Assembly: GCF_001299635.1 (NCBI RefSeq)
Contig: NZ_JRHN01000047.1
Span: forward strand, 186,001 to 250,000
DNA: 64,000 nucleotides
DNA from: Clostridioides difficile
Lineage (GTDB): Bacteria; Bacillota; Clostridia; Peptostreptococcales; Peptostreptococcaceae
Direction of reading: 5' to 3'
Position numbers and translations under genes: made by a program. Positions 9,888 through 18,413 of the stretch are shown here, piece after piece. Position 1 is the first letter of the stretch, and each line of letters begins with the position of its first letter. The notes beneath the pieces were generated by a model. That model was not told where the DNA came from. It was given only the letters and a program-made list of their open reading frames with translations, and ran no database searches.

Positions 9888-11069
9888 TTGGTTACTGATA
9901 AATACACTATTCGAGAAATGAATGAAAGATTGGTACTTGAACAAATTATAAAGAATGGTCCTATTTCTAGAGCAAGTATAGCCTCTACTATAGGATTAAA
10001 TAAAGCAACTATATCTGCTATTACCAAAAAACTTATCGATGAGTCTCTGATTCATGAAATAGGAATTGGAAATAGTACTCATAGTGGCGGAAGAAAGCCC
10101 ATACTTTTAGTATTCAACAAATGTGCAGGGATTTCTTTAAGTATGGATATTGGATATGACTATATATTTTCTTCTCTATCTTACTTAGATGGGACTATTA
10201 TAAAATCTAAGAAATTAATAGATATACAAGTAAATAAAGATAATGTTATACAATTAATAGATGAAATTATAGATAGCTATAACATATCCAAAATAGATAC
10301 TCCTTATAATGTAATAGGGCTTACTTTAGCTATACATGGGATTACTTGTGAAAATAACATATTATTCACTCCATATTATAACCTCAATGAGATTGATTTA
10401 TATGGTATCCTAAGTAAAAAATACGACTTCCCTATTCATATAGAAAACGAAGCAAACTTAACAGCTTTAGCTGAGAGTACTTTTTCAACTGTACATAATT
10501 CACTACTTAGTCTTAGTATTCATAGTGGATTTGGTTCAGGCATTATAATAAACAATAAATTATATAGTGGTAGAAATGGCATGAGTGGCGAAATTGGTCA
10601 CACTATTATCATGCCTAATGGTAAACTATGTCCTTGTGGAAATCGTGGTTGTTTAGAACAATACTGCTCAGAGAAGAAAGTGTTTGAACAAATTTGTTCT
10701 TTAGAAAATATCCCTAAAATAGACCCTGATATGGTAAAACAACTATACTATGAAGATAATGAGAATACTAAAAAAGTTATCCATGAGTTTTGTAGTTATC
10801 TATCACTAGCTATAAACAACGCTATTGCAACTTATGCTCCTGAGATAATATATTTAAATAGCCAAATAATCAGAAATATACCTGAAATATTAGAGATTAC
10901 AAAAGATATGCTAGTTAGCTCTTTTAACAAAGGCATAAATATAGAAATTTCATCGTTAGGTTCTGAGGCATCTCTATATGGTGGCTCTGCTGTCAATATT
11001 AAAAGCTTCTTAAATATACAAAACCTAACTTTGATGAATGAAATAAATGATAAAATAGCTGTATTATAA
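9888..11069 (+). CDS. xylR: ROK-family xylose repressor
   Basis: A 393-residue ROK regulator. Residues 1-65 are a winged helix (IREMNERLVLEQIIKNGPISRASIASTIGLNKATISAITKKLID); the rest is a ROK sugar-kinase-like domain with SGEIGHTIIMPNGKLCPCGNRGCLEQYCS, containing the zinc-binding cysteines and the ROK signature. Firmicute XylR proteins of this type release DNA on binding xylose. The start is taken as the TTG at 9888, nine bases after AAGGAGG; the longer frame has no ribosome site. It is divergent from xylBA, and matching operators lie before xylB and before the alpha-xylosidase operon, so it likely controls both. A hairpin terminator follows at 11086-11115. Confidence 0.93.
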   Translation: MVTDKYTIREMNERLVLEQIIKNGPISRASIASTIGLNKATISAITKKLIDESLIHEIGIGNSTHSGGRKPILLVFNKCAGISLSMDIGYDYIFSSLSYLDGTIIKSKKLIDIQVNKDNVIQLIDEIIDSYNISKIDTPYNVIGLTLAIHGITCENNILFTPYYNLNEIDLYGILSKKYDFPIHIENEANLTALAESTFSTVHNSLLSLSIHSGFGSGIIINNKLYSGRNGMSGEIGHTIIMPNGKLCPCGNRGCLEQYCSEKKVFEQICSLENIPKIDPDMVKQLYYEDNENTKKVIHEFCSYLSLAINNAIATYAPEIIYLNSQIIRNIPEILEITKDMLVSSFNKGINIEISSLGSEASLYGGSAVNIKSFLNIQNLTLMNEINDKIAVL

Positions 11070-11085
11070 TATTGAATAATCTGAG

Positions 11086-11115
11086 AACTAGCTTATTTAA
11101 GCTAGTTACATTTTT
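11086..11115 (+). terminator. Terminator of xylR
   Basis: AACTAGCTTA (11086-11095) pairs with TAAGCTAGTT (11098-11107) and is followed by ACATTTTTTAA. The rest of the gap to 11541 is AT-rich and non-coding, apart from a GGGTTATG/CATAACCC hairpin at 11408-11432 that may serve as a weak terminator for the PTS operon from the other side. Confidence 0.7.
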
Positions 11116-11541
11116 TAATATCAAATTGAATCTATCTATTACTTTTACTAAGATTGTAATAGGCTAAAAAATACAACTACATCTAAATCAGCATTTACAA
11201 CAGATGAATCACTTCATAAGTCACTTTATTTAATAGCTTTAAGATTATATAAGTGAATTCAAAGTCTTAGAAACTGACCTAAATTATTAAATCAATAAAA
11301 TATTCATCTTAATTAAATATTAGTTATAGTAATTATGAAATTCAAAAAAGTTAAGAATATCTTCATACATGTTATATTTTTATAAGGATATAAATAATCT
11401 TAAATAAGGGTTATGACTATATAGCCATAACCCCTTTAAATTGTATATTCCAAAATCAAATTTATTCTGTAGTTAATACAAAATTATTTGCATTCTTTTC
11501 TCAGAAGTTATATATTAATTAAATCTTAATATATATTGTAT

Positions 11542-11946
11542 TTATTCATCATCAGATAATAAACTTGCTGTTGGCTCAACAATAGAAATATTATCTTTAC
11601 CTATTTTCTCCAGTTTTACTGCTAATTCTTTTGCGTCTGAAAAAGCTGATTCAACAACCATACCTAAATTTAGCCCTGAAATAATCTTAATTCTGTTATC
11701 ACTACTAGCCTCTAATAACGCTGCATTGCATGGTGTTCCACCTAGTAAATCTACCATTATGACTATTTCTGAACTTTCCTTGTATACTTCCAAAGCCTTT
11801 TTAAGTTTTTTTATTGTTCCTTCAATTCCATCATCTTGTTTCATATTTACAGTAGGATAATCTATAGAATTTCCTATTATCATTTTTGCAGAATTTAATA
11901 CTTCCTCAGCCATATTTCCATGACTCATTAAAATAATACTATTCAT
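11542..11946 (-). CDS. PTS mannose/fructose/sorbose-family IIA component
   Basis: A 134-residue soluble IIA domain of the mannose PTS family. It accepts phosphate from HPr and passes it to IIB. The phosphorylated histidine is H9 in SIILMSHGNMAEEVL, and the VDLLGGTPCNAALLEA block around residue 75 is the family hallmark. It is the last gene of a five-gene operon (alpha-xylosidase, IIC, IID, IIB, IIA), 20 bp after IIB. The operon has the same operator as xylBA, which suggests a xylose-containing substrate rather than mannose. Confidence 0.92.
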   Translation of the reverse strand: MNSIILMSHGNMAEEVLNSAKMIIGNSIDYPTVNMKQDDGIEGTIKKLKKALEVYKESSEIVIMVDLLGGTPCNAALLEASSDNRIKIISGLNLGMVVESAFSDAKELAVKLEKIGKDNISIVEPTASLLSDDE

Positions 11947-11966
11947 TTTAATACACCTCTCTAAAT

Positions 11967-12449
11967 CTATAAAATATCTACAAGATAAGTTTTCTTGTCA
12001 TCAGGTGTCATTATAGTTGTTATTTCAATTCCTTCATCTAAAAGTTTTTTAAATGCTTCTTTCTCTTCCTCTGTAACACTGATATTAGGTTTTAATACTG
12101 TTGTATCTTTTCTACTTGACATATTTCCTACATTTATATTGTGTATTTTTAATCCAGCTTCTACAAATGGAATAAGGTCAACAGGAGACTTAACAATTAA
12201 TAATACATTTTGCCCTTCATACTTTCCAGCAGTAATATTTTTTATAGCAGTCTCTTCTGTAATTATAGATGATGCTATTCCAGCAGGTGTAGCCATTCTT
12301 AGAACTTGTTTTTGAACAGAATTATTAGCTACTGCATCATTTACTACCATTAATCTTGTAACACCTAGCTTATTACTCCACATAGTTGCAACTTGACCAT
12401 GGATTAAACGGTCATCTATACGAATATTTTTTATACCTTTCATTTCCAT
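11967..12449 (-). CDS. PTS mannose/fructose/sorbose-family IIB component
   Basis: A 160-residue IIB domain that receives phosphate from IIA and delivers it to the sugar crossing IICD. The active histidine is in NIRIDDRLIHGQVATMW, at residue 17 from the ATG I chose. LMVVNDAVANNSVQKQVLRMATPAG and NVGNMSSR are further family blocks. The start is ambiguous: GTG at 12461 overlaps the ribosome site, so ATG at 12449 or 12443 is more likely given AAGGAAAGGG upstream. It lies between IID and IIA with very short gaps. Confidence 0.92.
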   Translation of the reverse strand: MEMKGIKNIRIDDRLIHGQVATMWSNKLGVTRLMVVNDAVANNSVQKQVLRMATPAGIASSIITEETAIKNITAGKYEGQNVLLIVKSPVDLIPFVEAGLKIHNINVGNMSSRKDTTVLKPNISVTEEEKEAFKKLLDEGIEITTIMTPDDKKTYLVDIL

Positions 12450-12468
12450 ATCTAATATCACCCTTTCC

Positions 12469-13284
12469 TTATTTTAAAATACCTAATGCATATAAAATTA
12501 TTGAAACAACCATTACACCTAAAATTAAGTATATAGGCTTTATGTTCTTTTTAAGAGCCCAATAAACAACTAAAACTAAAATTGCAGGAACTAGTCCAGG
12601 CATAATTTGGTCTAATATTTCTTGACCTTTCATTGTAAAGTCCCCTTGTTGAAAATTCAAAGCAACATTAGCTTTTACTACAGATGGTATTAATGCTCCC
12701 ACCACCATTAATCCTAAAATAGATGTACTCTCAGTTAAAATCTTCAAACTTTTTTCAATTGAAGATATTAGCTTAGTACCTGATGTATATCCAGCATTAA
12801 ATAGTGGTATACTTAATAATTTTAACGCTACACTCACTGCAATCCATAATAAGATTCCAAATGGACTTCCATCTATAGCCATGTTAGCTGCTATTGCTCC
12901 AAAGATTGTCCATGGAATAACAACAAATAAACTATCTCCTAAACCTGCCACTGGTCCCATCAATCCTGTTTTAATTGAAGTAACAGCCTCTTCAGTATCT
13001 TCACTTGATAATTCCTCCATAGCTACATTAATACCCAAAATATAAGGTGCAACCCATGGATTAGTATTGAAAAACTGTAAATGATTTAATACAGCTTTTT
13101 GAAGTTTTTCTGGGTTATCTTTATATACTACTTTTAAAAATGGTAGTACTGCATAACAATATGCTAAAGCTTGCATCTTCTCATAATTTGAAGAAACAGA
13201 ACTTGTGAAAAACCAACGCCATAGAACACTTTTCTTAACTTTTTCATTTGATTTATTTACTGATACATTATCACTCATCTTCAT
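12469..13284 (-). CDS. PTS mannose/fructose/sorbose-family IID component
   Basis: A 271-residue IID membrane component that with IIC forms the sugar channel. The family signature LWRWFFTSSVSSNYEKMQALAYCYAVLPFLK is near the N-terminus, and EEAVTSIKTGLMGPVAGLGDSLF near residue 105 is also typical. Hydrophobic segments cluster in the C-terminal half. The reading frame overlaps the IIC gene by 14 bp, indicating translational coupling; AGGAGG sits five bases before the ATG at 13284. Confidence 0.94.
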   Translation of the reverse strand: MKMSDNVSVNKSNEKVKKSVLWRWFFTSSVSSNYEKMQALAYCYAVLPFLKVVYKDNPEKLQKAVLNHLQFFNTNPWVAPYILGINVAMEELSSEDTEEAVTSIKTGLMGPVAGLGDSLFVVIPWTIFGAIAANMAIDGSPFGILLWIAVSVALKLLSIPLFNAGYTSGTKLISSIEKSLKILTESTSILGLMVVGALIPSVVKANVALNFQQGDFTMKGQEILDQIMPGLVPAILVLVVYWALKKNIKPIYLILGVMVVSIILYALGILK

Positions 13285-14050
13285 CCATACCTCCTGCCAC
13301 AGTATAATGTTGTGCTTGATTTTCTACATTCTTTTTGTAAATTATAAGTGCAATTGCTCCTCCAATTAAAGCTACACCTAACAATGGTACTTTCATATAT
13401 ACTGCTAAAACAAAACCAATTACTAAATAACTAAAATACTCCTTAGCAGGAAGGTATCTAAGTAATAATCCTATTCCTACTGCTGGAAGTAATCCTCCAG
13501 CTACTGTTAAACCACCTGTTAACCATTCAGGTGTATATTTTAAAATTGTGTTAATTAAAGAAGGTCCAAATATTACAGATAAAGCAACTGGAATACCTGT
13601 TGTAGCTGCTGTTAATAATACTCCTAACATTTGCATATATGTTATATTTTTGTAATTTCCTTTTCTAGCTCCATCTTCTGCTTTATGAACTAGCCATATA
13701 CCAATAGTATTTCTAAGAACATCTAACTGTACCATCAATAAAGCAACTGGAATACCTATAGAGATTCCTACAGATGCTTCTTGCTTCGTTGTAATAGTTA
13801 TAAATGTTGCTACTATACTTGCTGTCTGATAATCAGGTATTGATGCTCCACCAAAGTTACTAATACCTAATGATAATAATTGTAGTGTCCCTCCGATATA
13901 TAAACCTGTGTTTATATCACCTAAGATAAGACCAGTAATAAAACCTGCTGTTACTGGTTGATATGTTCCAAACATTGTTGAATTTTTTTCATAGTTTATA
14001 AAAAATCCATATACTACTATTAATAATAATTGCCATAATTGTGGTTCCAT
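13271..14050 (-). CDS. PTS mannose/fructose/sorbose-family IIC component
   Basis: A 259-residue membrane permease of the mannose PTS family with about seven to eight hydrophobic segments. The motif GLILGDINTGLYIGGTLQLLSLG is the conserved IIC loop, followed by SIPDYQTASIVATFITI. The ATG overlaps the stop codon of the alpha-xylosidase gene (TAATG), with GAGGTGA upstream, so the permease is translationally coupled to the hydrolase. This tight coupling argues that the hydrolase acts on what the PTS imports. Confidence 0.94.
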   Translation of the reverse strand: MEPQLWQLLLIVVYGFFINYEKNSTMFGTYQPVTAGFITGLILGDINTGLYIGGTLQLLSLGISNFGGASIPDYQTASIVATFITITTKQEASVGISIGIPVALLMVQLDVLRNTIGIWLVHKAEDGARKGNYKNITYMQMLGVLLTAATTGIPVALSVIFGPSLINTILKYTPEWLTGGLTVAGGLLPAVGIGLLLRYLPAKEYFSYLVIGFVLAVYMKVPLLGVALIGGAIALIIYKKNVENQAQHYTVAGGMDEDE

Positions 14051-16128
14051 TATGATTTCACCTCGCTTAAAATATTTTTTAACTCTTCAAAGTTATATTT
14101 AGAATTTTGCTTTAAGAAAATAGGAATTTCTTCAAGAGGGCATTCAATTTCATAAATTTTTCCACCTTCATAACTGACCCCACTAAAGATATTCTCCCAT
14201 GTATATCCTTTTGGTAAATATACTTTTCTACCTCTATCTTTATAATTCATTATTGGAGCAACCAAAATTTCATCTCCAAGCATATATGTATTATCAATCT
14301 CCCAAGCTTTATCATCTTCAGGAAATTCATAAAATAAAGTTCTCATAACTGGTGTACCTTCTTCATGAGCTTCTTTCATCAATTTTGATAAATAAGTTTT
14401 TATACTATCTCTAATTTTGATAAACTTTGTAAGAATTGTTTCAACTTCTTCACCATAAGACCATATTTCATTAGGAGCTCCTGTTACCATTGAACCTCCA
14501 CCTTTATTTGATAATGGTTTGCTATGAGGCAATCTATCTCCATGCATTCTTAAAATTGGTGAAAAAGTAGCATATTGGAACCATCTTACCATAAGTTCTC
14601 TAAATTCTGGGTCTTTAGGATTTCCTCCATGGAAACCTCCAATATCTGTCGTCCACCATGGTATACCTGCTAGTCCCATATTTAATCCTGTATTTACTTG
14701 ATTATTAAAAGCTTCAAAACTAGAATCAATATCACCAGACCATACTAAAGCTCCATATTTTTGAGCTCCTGCCCAAGCTCCTCTTACAAGAGTTACAACA
14801 GACTCTGTATCATCATGTAAACCATGATAAATCATTTTTAAATAATCAATAGGATAAATGTTACCACAACTTAAAACATTTCCTTTTTTATATCTATAGT
14901 TATCAAAATCATAAACAGAATATCCAGGTTCAGCTACATCTAACCAATAATAGTTAATTCCAAGCTGTTTATAATTTTTATCTATTCTATCCCAAACATA
15001 GTCTCTTGCATCTCTGTTTGTCATATCTACAAATACCGTATTCCCTTGAATTTGCATTGTCATTCTGACACCACGATTAACATTAACTAAATAACCATTT
15101 TCTAAATAATCATTGTAGTTTTCTGCATCACTTTGAACTGTAGGCCATACAGATACCATTGGCTCTACTGAATACTCTTCTTTTAGTTTCCTAACTAATT
15201 CCTTGGGATTTTTCCAATAATCTAGGTCAAATTTATATTCACCTTGTTTAGGCCAATGAAAATAGTCAATTGCAATCGATGAAAGTTTAATTCCCCTTTT
15301 AGAATATTCTTCCACAACATCTAAAACTTCTTCTGAAGTTCTATATCTTAACTTACTTTGCCATAGCCCCAAAAGGTTTTCAGGCATCATAGGAACAGTT
15401 CCTGTGACTTGAGAATAATTTTTATTTAGCTCTTTTGGGCTTTCCCCACAAGTAATCCAATAGTCTATAAATTTTGTAGAAAACATCTTCCATTCTGTCA
15501 TATTTTTGGCAAAAGATACTTTTCCAATCCCTGGATTATTCCATAAAAATCCATAACCTAAACTAGAAATATAAAAAGGAACTGATATTTGAGAATTTCT
15601 TTGTGCCAATTCTAGCACAGTGTTCTTTAAATCTAAAAATTTATGTTGATATTGTCCCATTCCAAAAACTTTTTCAGAAGGCTCAGACTCAAATCTAGTA
15701 GTCACTTCAAAGTCTCCATTATAACTTGGTCGATATTCTCTTGATTTTAATTTAAGAGTAGAGTTGAAGTCTTTGGTAATTTCTATTGTACCTACATCTT
15801 CCCCACCATCATCATGTTTTACAGCTCTTAATCGAATATACTCTTTCAATAATATTTCATTTTTATCATTGTAAAAAGTGATTCTATCTCTATGGTCTAA
15901 GACAGCCTTTATCTTTCCATTTTTAATGATTACACTACCATCTTCATTCTTATTAATTATAATATCGTCTTTATTTAACTTAGGTTTTTCGTTAAGAGCA
16001 TAGTTTTCATCAACAAAATTTTGGTCTACAAATGACCTGATACGTAAAGAATTTTTTCCCCATGCTTCTATTCGCAATAGTTCATTGTCAAATCTTTTTT
16101 CAATATAATCTTCAAATATTCTTACCAC
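14050..16128 (-). CDS. GH31 alpha-xylosidase/alpha-glucosidase
   Basis: A 692-residue glycoside hydrolase of family 31. The catalytic nucleophile is the aspartate in YYWLDVAEPGYS (about residue 397) and the acid/base is in VWSGDIDSSFEAF (about 466); RMHGDRLPHS follows. The WLDxxEP form is typical of alpha-xylosidases (XylS/YicI-like). No signal peptide, so the enzyme works inside the cell. I chose the GTG at 16128, six bases after AGGAGG, over the GTG at 16134 which abuts it. It heads the operon with IIC, IID, IIB and IIA, and its promoter and operator copy those of xylBA, so an alpha-xyloside such as isoprimeverose is a plausible substrate. An alpha-glucosidase role cannot be excluded. Confidence 0.9.
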   Translation of the reverse strand: MVRIFEDYIEKRFDNELLRIEAWGKNSLRIRSFVDQNFVDENYALNEKPKLNKDDIIINKNEDGSVIIKNGKIKAVLDHRDRITFYNDKNEILLKEYIRLRAVKHDDGGEDVGTIEITKDFNSTLKLKSREYRPSYNGDFEVTTRFESEPSEKVFGMGQYQHKFLDLKNTVLELAQRNSQISVPFYISSLGYGFLWNNPGIGKVSFAKNMTEWKMFSTKFIDYWITCGESPKELNKNYSQVTGTVPMMPENLLGLWQSKLRYRTSEEVLDVVEEYSKRGIKLSSIAIDYFHWPKQGEYKFDLDYWKNPKELVRKLKEEYSVEPMVSVWPTVQSDAENYNDYLENGYLVNVNRGVRMTMQIQGNTVFVDMTNRDARDYVWDRIDKNYKQLGINYYWLDVAEPGYSVYDFDNYRYKKGNVLSCGNIYPIDYLKMIYHGLHDDTESVVTLVRGAWAGAQKYGALVWSGDIDSSFEAFNNQVNTGLNMGLAGIPWWTTDIGGFHGGNPKDPEFRELMVRWFQYATFSPILRMHGDRLPHSKPLSNKGGGSMVTGAPNEIWSYGEEVETILTKFIKIRDSIKTYLSKLMKEAHEEGTPVMRTLFYEFPEDDKAWEIDNTYMLGDEILVAPIMNYKDRGRKVYLPKGYTWENIFSGVSYEGGKIYEIECPLEEIPIFLKQNSKYNFEELKNILSEVKS

Positions 16129-16230
16129 AGCCACCCTCCTAAATAGATGATATAGTGTTATATTTAATGTACTGTTAGGTCAACTACTTTAATATATCAA
16201 TTGATGTAGATGATTTTATTTTGTCATTTA

Positions 16231-16250
16231 TTTGTACATTAAACTAACTT
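16231..16250. promoter_or_regulatory. Probable XylR operator of the alpha-xylosidase-PTS operon
   Basis: TTTGTACATTAAACTAACTT matches the xylB operator in its right half (ATTAAACTAACTTA, 14 identical bases) and sits at the same place, just downstream of the -10 box. The left half is degenerate compared with GTTAGT at the xylB site. Confidence 0.65.
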
Positions 16251-16256
16251 ACCAAT

Positions 16257-16285
16257 AATATACTTTATTTGACTCTATTTGTCAA
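16257..16285 (-). promoter_or_regulatory. Sigma-A promoter of the alpha-xylosidase-PTS operon
   Basis: On the minus strand TTGACA (16280-16285), 17 bases, TATATT (16257-16262). A GAAAACGATTGACA sequence (16280-16293) overlapping the -35 box resembles a CcpA cre site. The long leader to the GTG (about 120 bases) shows no riboswitch. Confidence 0.72.
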
Positions 16286-16546
16286 TCGTTTTCCATAATT
16301 TAACGTAATTTTCCAATTTAATAAAAAATAATACTTTTTAATGTCTTAAATTTCTTTTAATTTATATTTTTTAGTTTGTCATGATTAGAAAGTATAACAA
16401 ATCATATATTTTTAGTAATTTTTTTGTACTGCCCCACATGTATTAAATCCTTCTATAATGGTAATTGGTATAATTTGAATTTGTTAGTAATTTAATTAAT
16501 TAATACATGTTTTAAATATAATTTATGGATTTTATGACAAAAACAA

Positions 16547-16576
16547 AAGATACTAGCTTTAACAAACTAGTATCTT
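16547..16576 (-). terminator. Terminator of the DUF523-like gene
   Basis: AAGATACTAG (16547-16556) pairs with CTAGTATCTT (16567-16576), followed on the minus strand by a T-rich run. It lies about 120 bp after the stop of the DUF523-like gene. Between 16286 and 16546 I see no coding or structured element. Confidence 0.72.
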
Positions 16577-16697
16577 CAAGAGTTTTGTTCTTTTAATTTT
16601 AAAATTACTAAAAATTCATTTATATCACTACAAATATTCAATACTCTTTTAATCATAAATAGTTATCATACTTTCTAAAAATATATTCATAATATAT

Positions 16698-17219
16698 TTA
16701 TTTGCCCTCTTCAGATTCATCAAGTCCAACTATTGGTATATTCAAATTGTATTCATTAAGTAATTTTTCCAACTCTTCTATAAAAATTCCTTTACCATCT
16801 ACCATTTGTACATCATTTATTTTGTTTCTCAAATCAGTGCAACCGCATAATTCACCAGACCACTTCTCAGAACTACATGTCTTATTATAACCACAGCTTG
16901 GGCTACCATCTATTGCAATAATACTTTTTATATTGTAATTATTTTTTAAGTATTCATCAAACTGCATTATATAAGGTACCAACATTTGTCTACACTGTTC
17001 TCTAAAAAACATATTATCAAACTGTTCTTTTACATGTCCCCATCTATTTATTCCATACATAATTATCTCTGGGCAAGGTAGTTGAATTATTCCATATCCA
17101 TTATTTATTAAATCTACTGCTATATTTTGTGCACCTTTAAATTCTGATGAGCCCTCTACTTTGGAATTACAGTTTAATATACAATGACATACTACTACAA
17201 TCTCTCTACTTCTTTTCAT
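16698..17219 (-). CDS. DUF523/TudS-like cysteine protein
   Basis: A 173-residue soluble protein with a cysteine pattern reminiscent of DUF523 proteins (some of which are iron-sulfur thiouracil desulfurases). Visible are VVVCHCILNCNSKVEG at the start, QLPCPEIIMYG in the middle and AIDGSPSCGYNKTCSSEKWSGELCGC later; GSPSCG is the DUF523-like turn. The start is the ATG at 17219 after AAGGAG; an upstream in-frame extension lacks a ribosome site. It is divergent from an ECF transporter S component over about 165 bp. Whether it binds an iron-sulfur cluster is unproven, and the family link is distant. Confidence 0.6.
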   Translation of the reverse strand: MKRSREIVVVCHCILNCNSKVEGSSEFKGAQNIAVDLINNGYGIIQLPCPEIIMYGINRWGHVKEQFDNMFFREQCRQMLVPYIMQFDEYLKNNYNIKSIIAIDGSPSCGYNKTCSSEKWSGELCGCTDLRNKINDVQMVDGKGIFIEELEKLLNEYNLNIPIVGLDESEEGK

Positions 17220-17383
17220 AATAATCTCCTTAGTTATTCTTAACTTTAATAATACTATATATTTCGCCAATTATATTATTTATTTGCTCTATATTCGTAA
17301 TATTCTATATAGAAATATACAATTAGTAATCTTTTATAATCTATAATATGATAAATGTATACATTTTTTAGGAGGTATTATAA

Positions 17384-17950
17384 TTGAATACTAAAAAAAT
17401 CACGTTTTCTTCAATGTGTATAGTTATTAACATTGTCTTAGGTATATTTATATCTATGATAAACATACCATTATTATTTTTAGATACAGTTGGTACTGTA
17501 CTTGGGGCTGTTGTATTAGGTCCTTTTTGGGGTGCTCTTATTGGTGGATGCACAAACTTAGTTTTAGGTGTTATATCAGGACCTACAAATATTCCTTTTG
17601 CTCTTGTAAATATTGCTCTTGGTCTTATTGTCGGTTATATTTCTAAGAAAAAAGGGTTTGGCTATAAAGAGGCTCTTATCACAGGAATAATTTTAGCTGT
17701 TGTTTGTCCTTTAATTGGTACTCCTATTTCAGTTTTATTATTTGGGGGATTAAGTGGAAGTGGTGCTGATTTATTGGTTGGTTTTTTAGTTCAATCTGGG
17801 CAGAAGATATTTACTGCTGCATTCTTTCCAAGAATTCTCAGCAATATAGTGGACAAGCCTTTATCTTGTATCATGGTTGTATATTTTATAAGTAAAATGC
17901 CTAAAGGTTTTATAAGCCAATATAGTAGAAATACGTCTAGTTCGTCTTAA
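17384..17950 (+). CDS. ECF transporter S component (substrate unknown)
   Basis: A 188-residue membrane protein with five to six hydrophobic segments. The N-terminal GTVLGAVVLGPFWGALIGGCTNLVLGVISGPTNIPFA region is typical of ECF-type substrate-binding S components, which work with a shared EcfAAT energy module encoded elsewhere. The start is the TTG at 17384, eight bases after AGGAGG. The gene stands alone and is followed by a strong terminator at 18082-18121. The divergent DUF523-like gene might process the imported compound; this is inference. I cannot name the vitamin or nucleobase. Confidence 0.85.
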   Translation: MNTKKITFSSMCIVINIVLGIFISMINIPLLFLDTVGTVLGAVVLGPFWGALIGGCTNLVLGVISGPTNIPFALVNIALGLIVGYISKKKGFGYKEALITGIILAVVCPLIGTPISVLLFGGLSGSGADLLVGFLVQSGQKIFTAAFFPRILSNIVDKPLSCIMVVYFISKMPKGFISQYSRNTSSSS

Positions 17951-18081
17951 TGAGTTATTTATACATATGATTTATTAATAAAGTCATAGACTTATCTTTG
18001 TATAATATTTTTTATTAGGCCTTAATATTAACAATTTAATTAGATAGTATTTAAATTAATTTAATTGTCTAATTTATTACT

Positions 18082-18121
18082 CAAAAAGAGATATTGCAGA
18101 AACATTCAATATCTCTTTTTG
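18082..18121. terminator. Terminator of the ECF S-component gene
   Basis: A perfect 15-bp inverted repeat, CAAAAAGAGATATTG (18082-18096) with its complement at 18107-18121, carries T runs on both sides and can also serve the aldolase operon that converges from the right. The remaining gap up to 18413 is AT-rich with no other feature seen. Confidence 0.88.
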
Positions 18122-18413
18122 TATTTCTATATTATCCATATTCAATTTTTTATTTTAATCTACTATTAAACTATAAATTTATTCTTTATACTTGTTAAGA
18201 TTATTTGACTTATATACAGAATCCTCTATATATTCTAATACAATTGTAACTTTAAAACTTGTATAATATCTTTTAACTAGATTTATCTAGATACTTGAAG
18301 AACTAGTTATTTAGTTAAATAAATACACACTAAATCTTCTCTATTTTATTTTTTAATTTTTCTGTAATTGTATATAACTTTATCTCAAATGTTCATAAAA
18401 TTATTTTCTTTTA

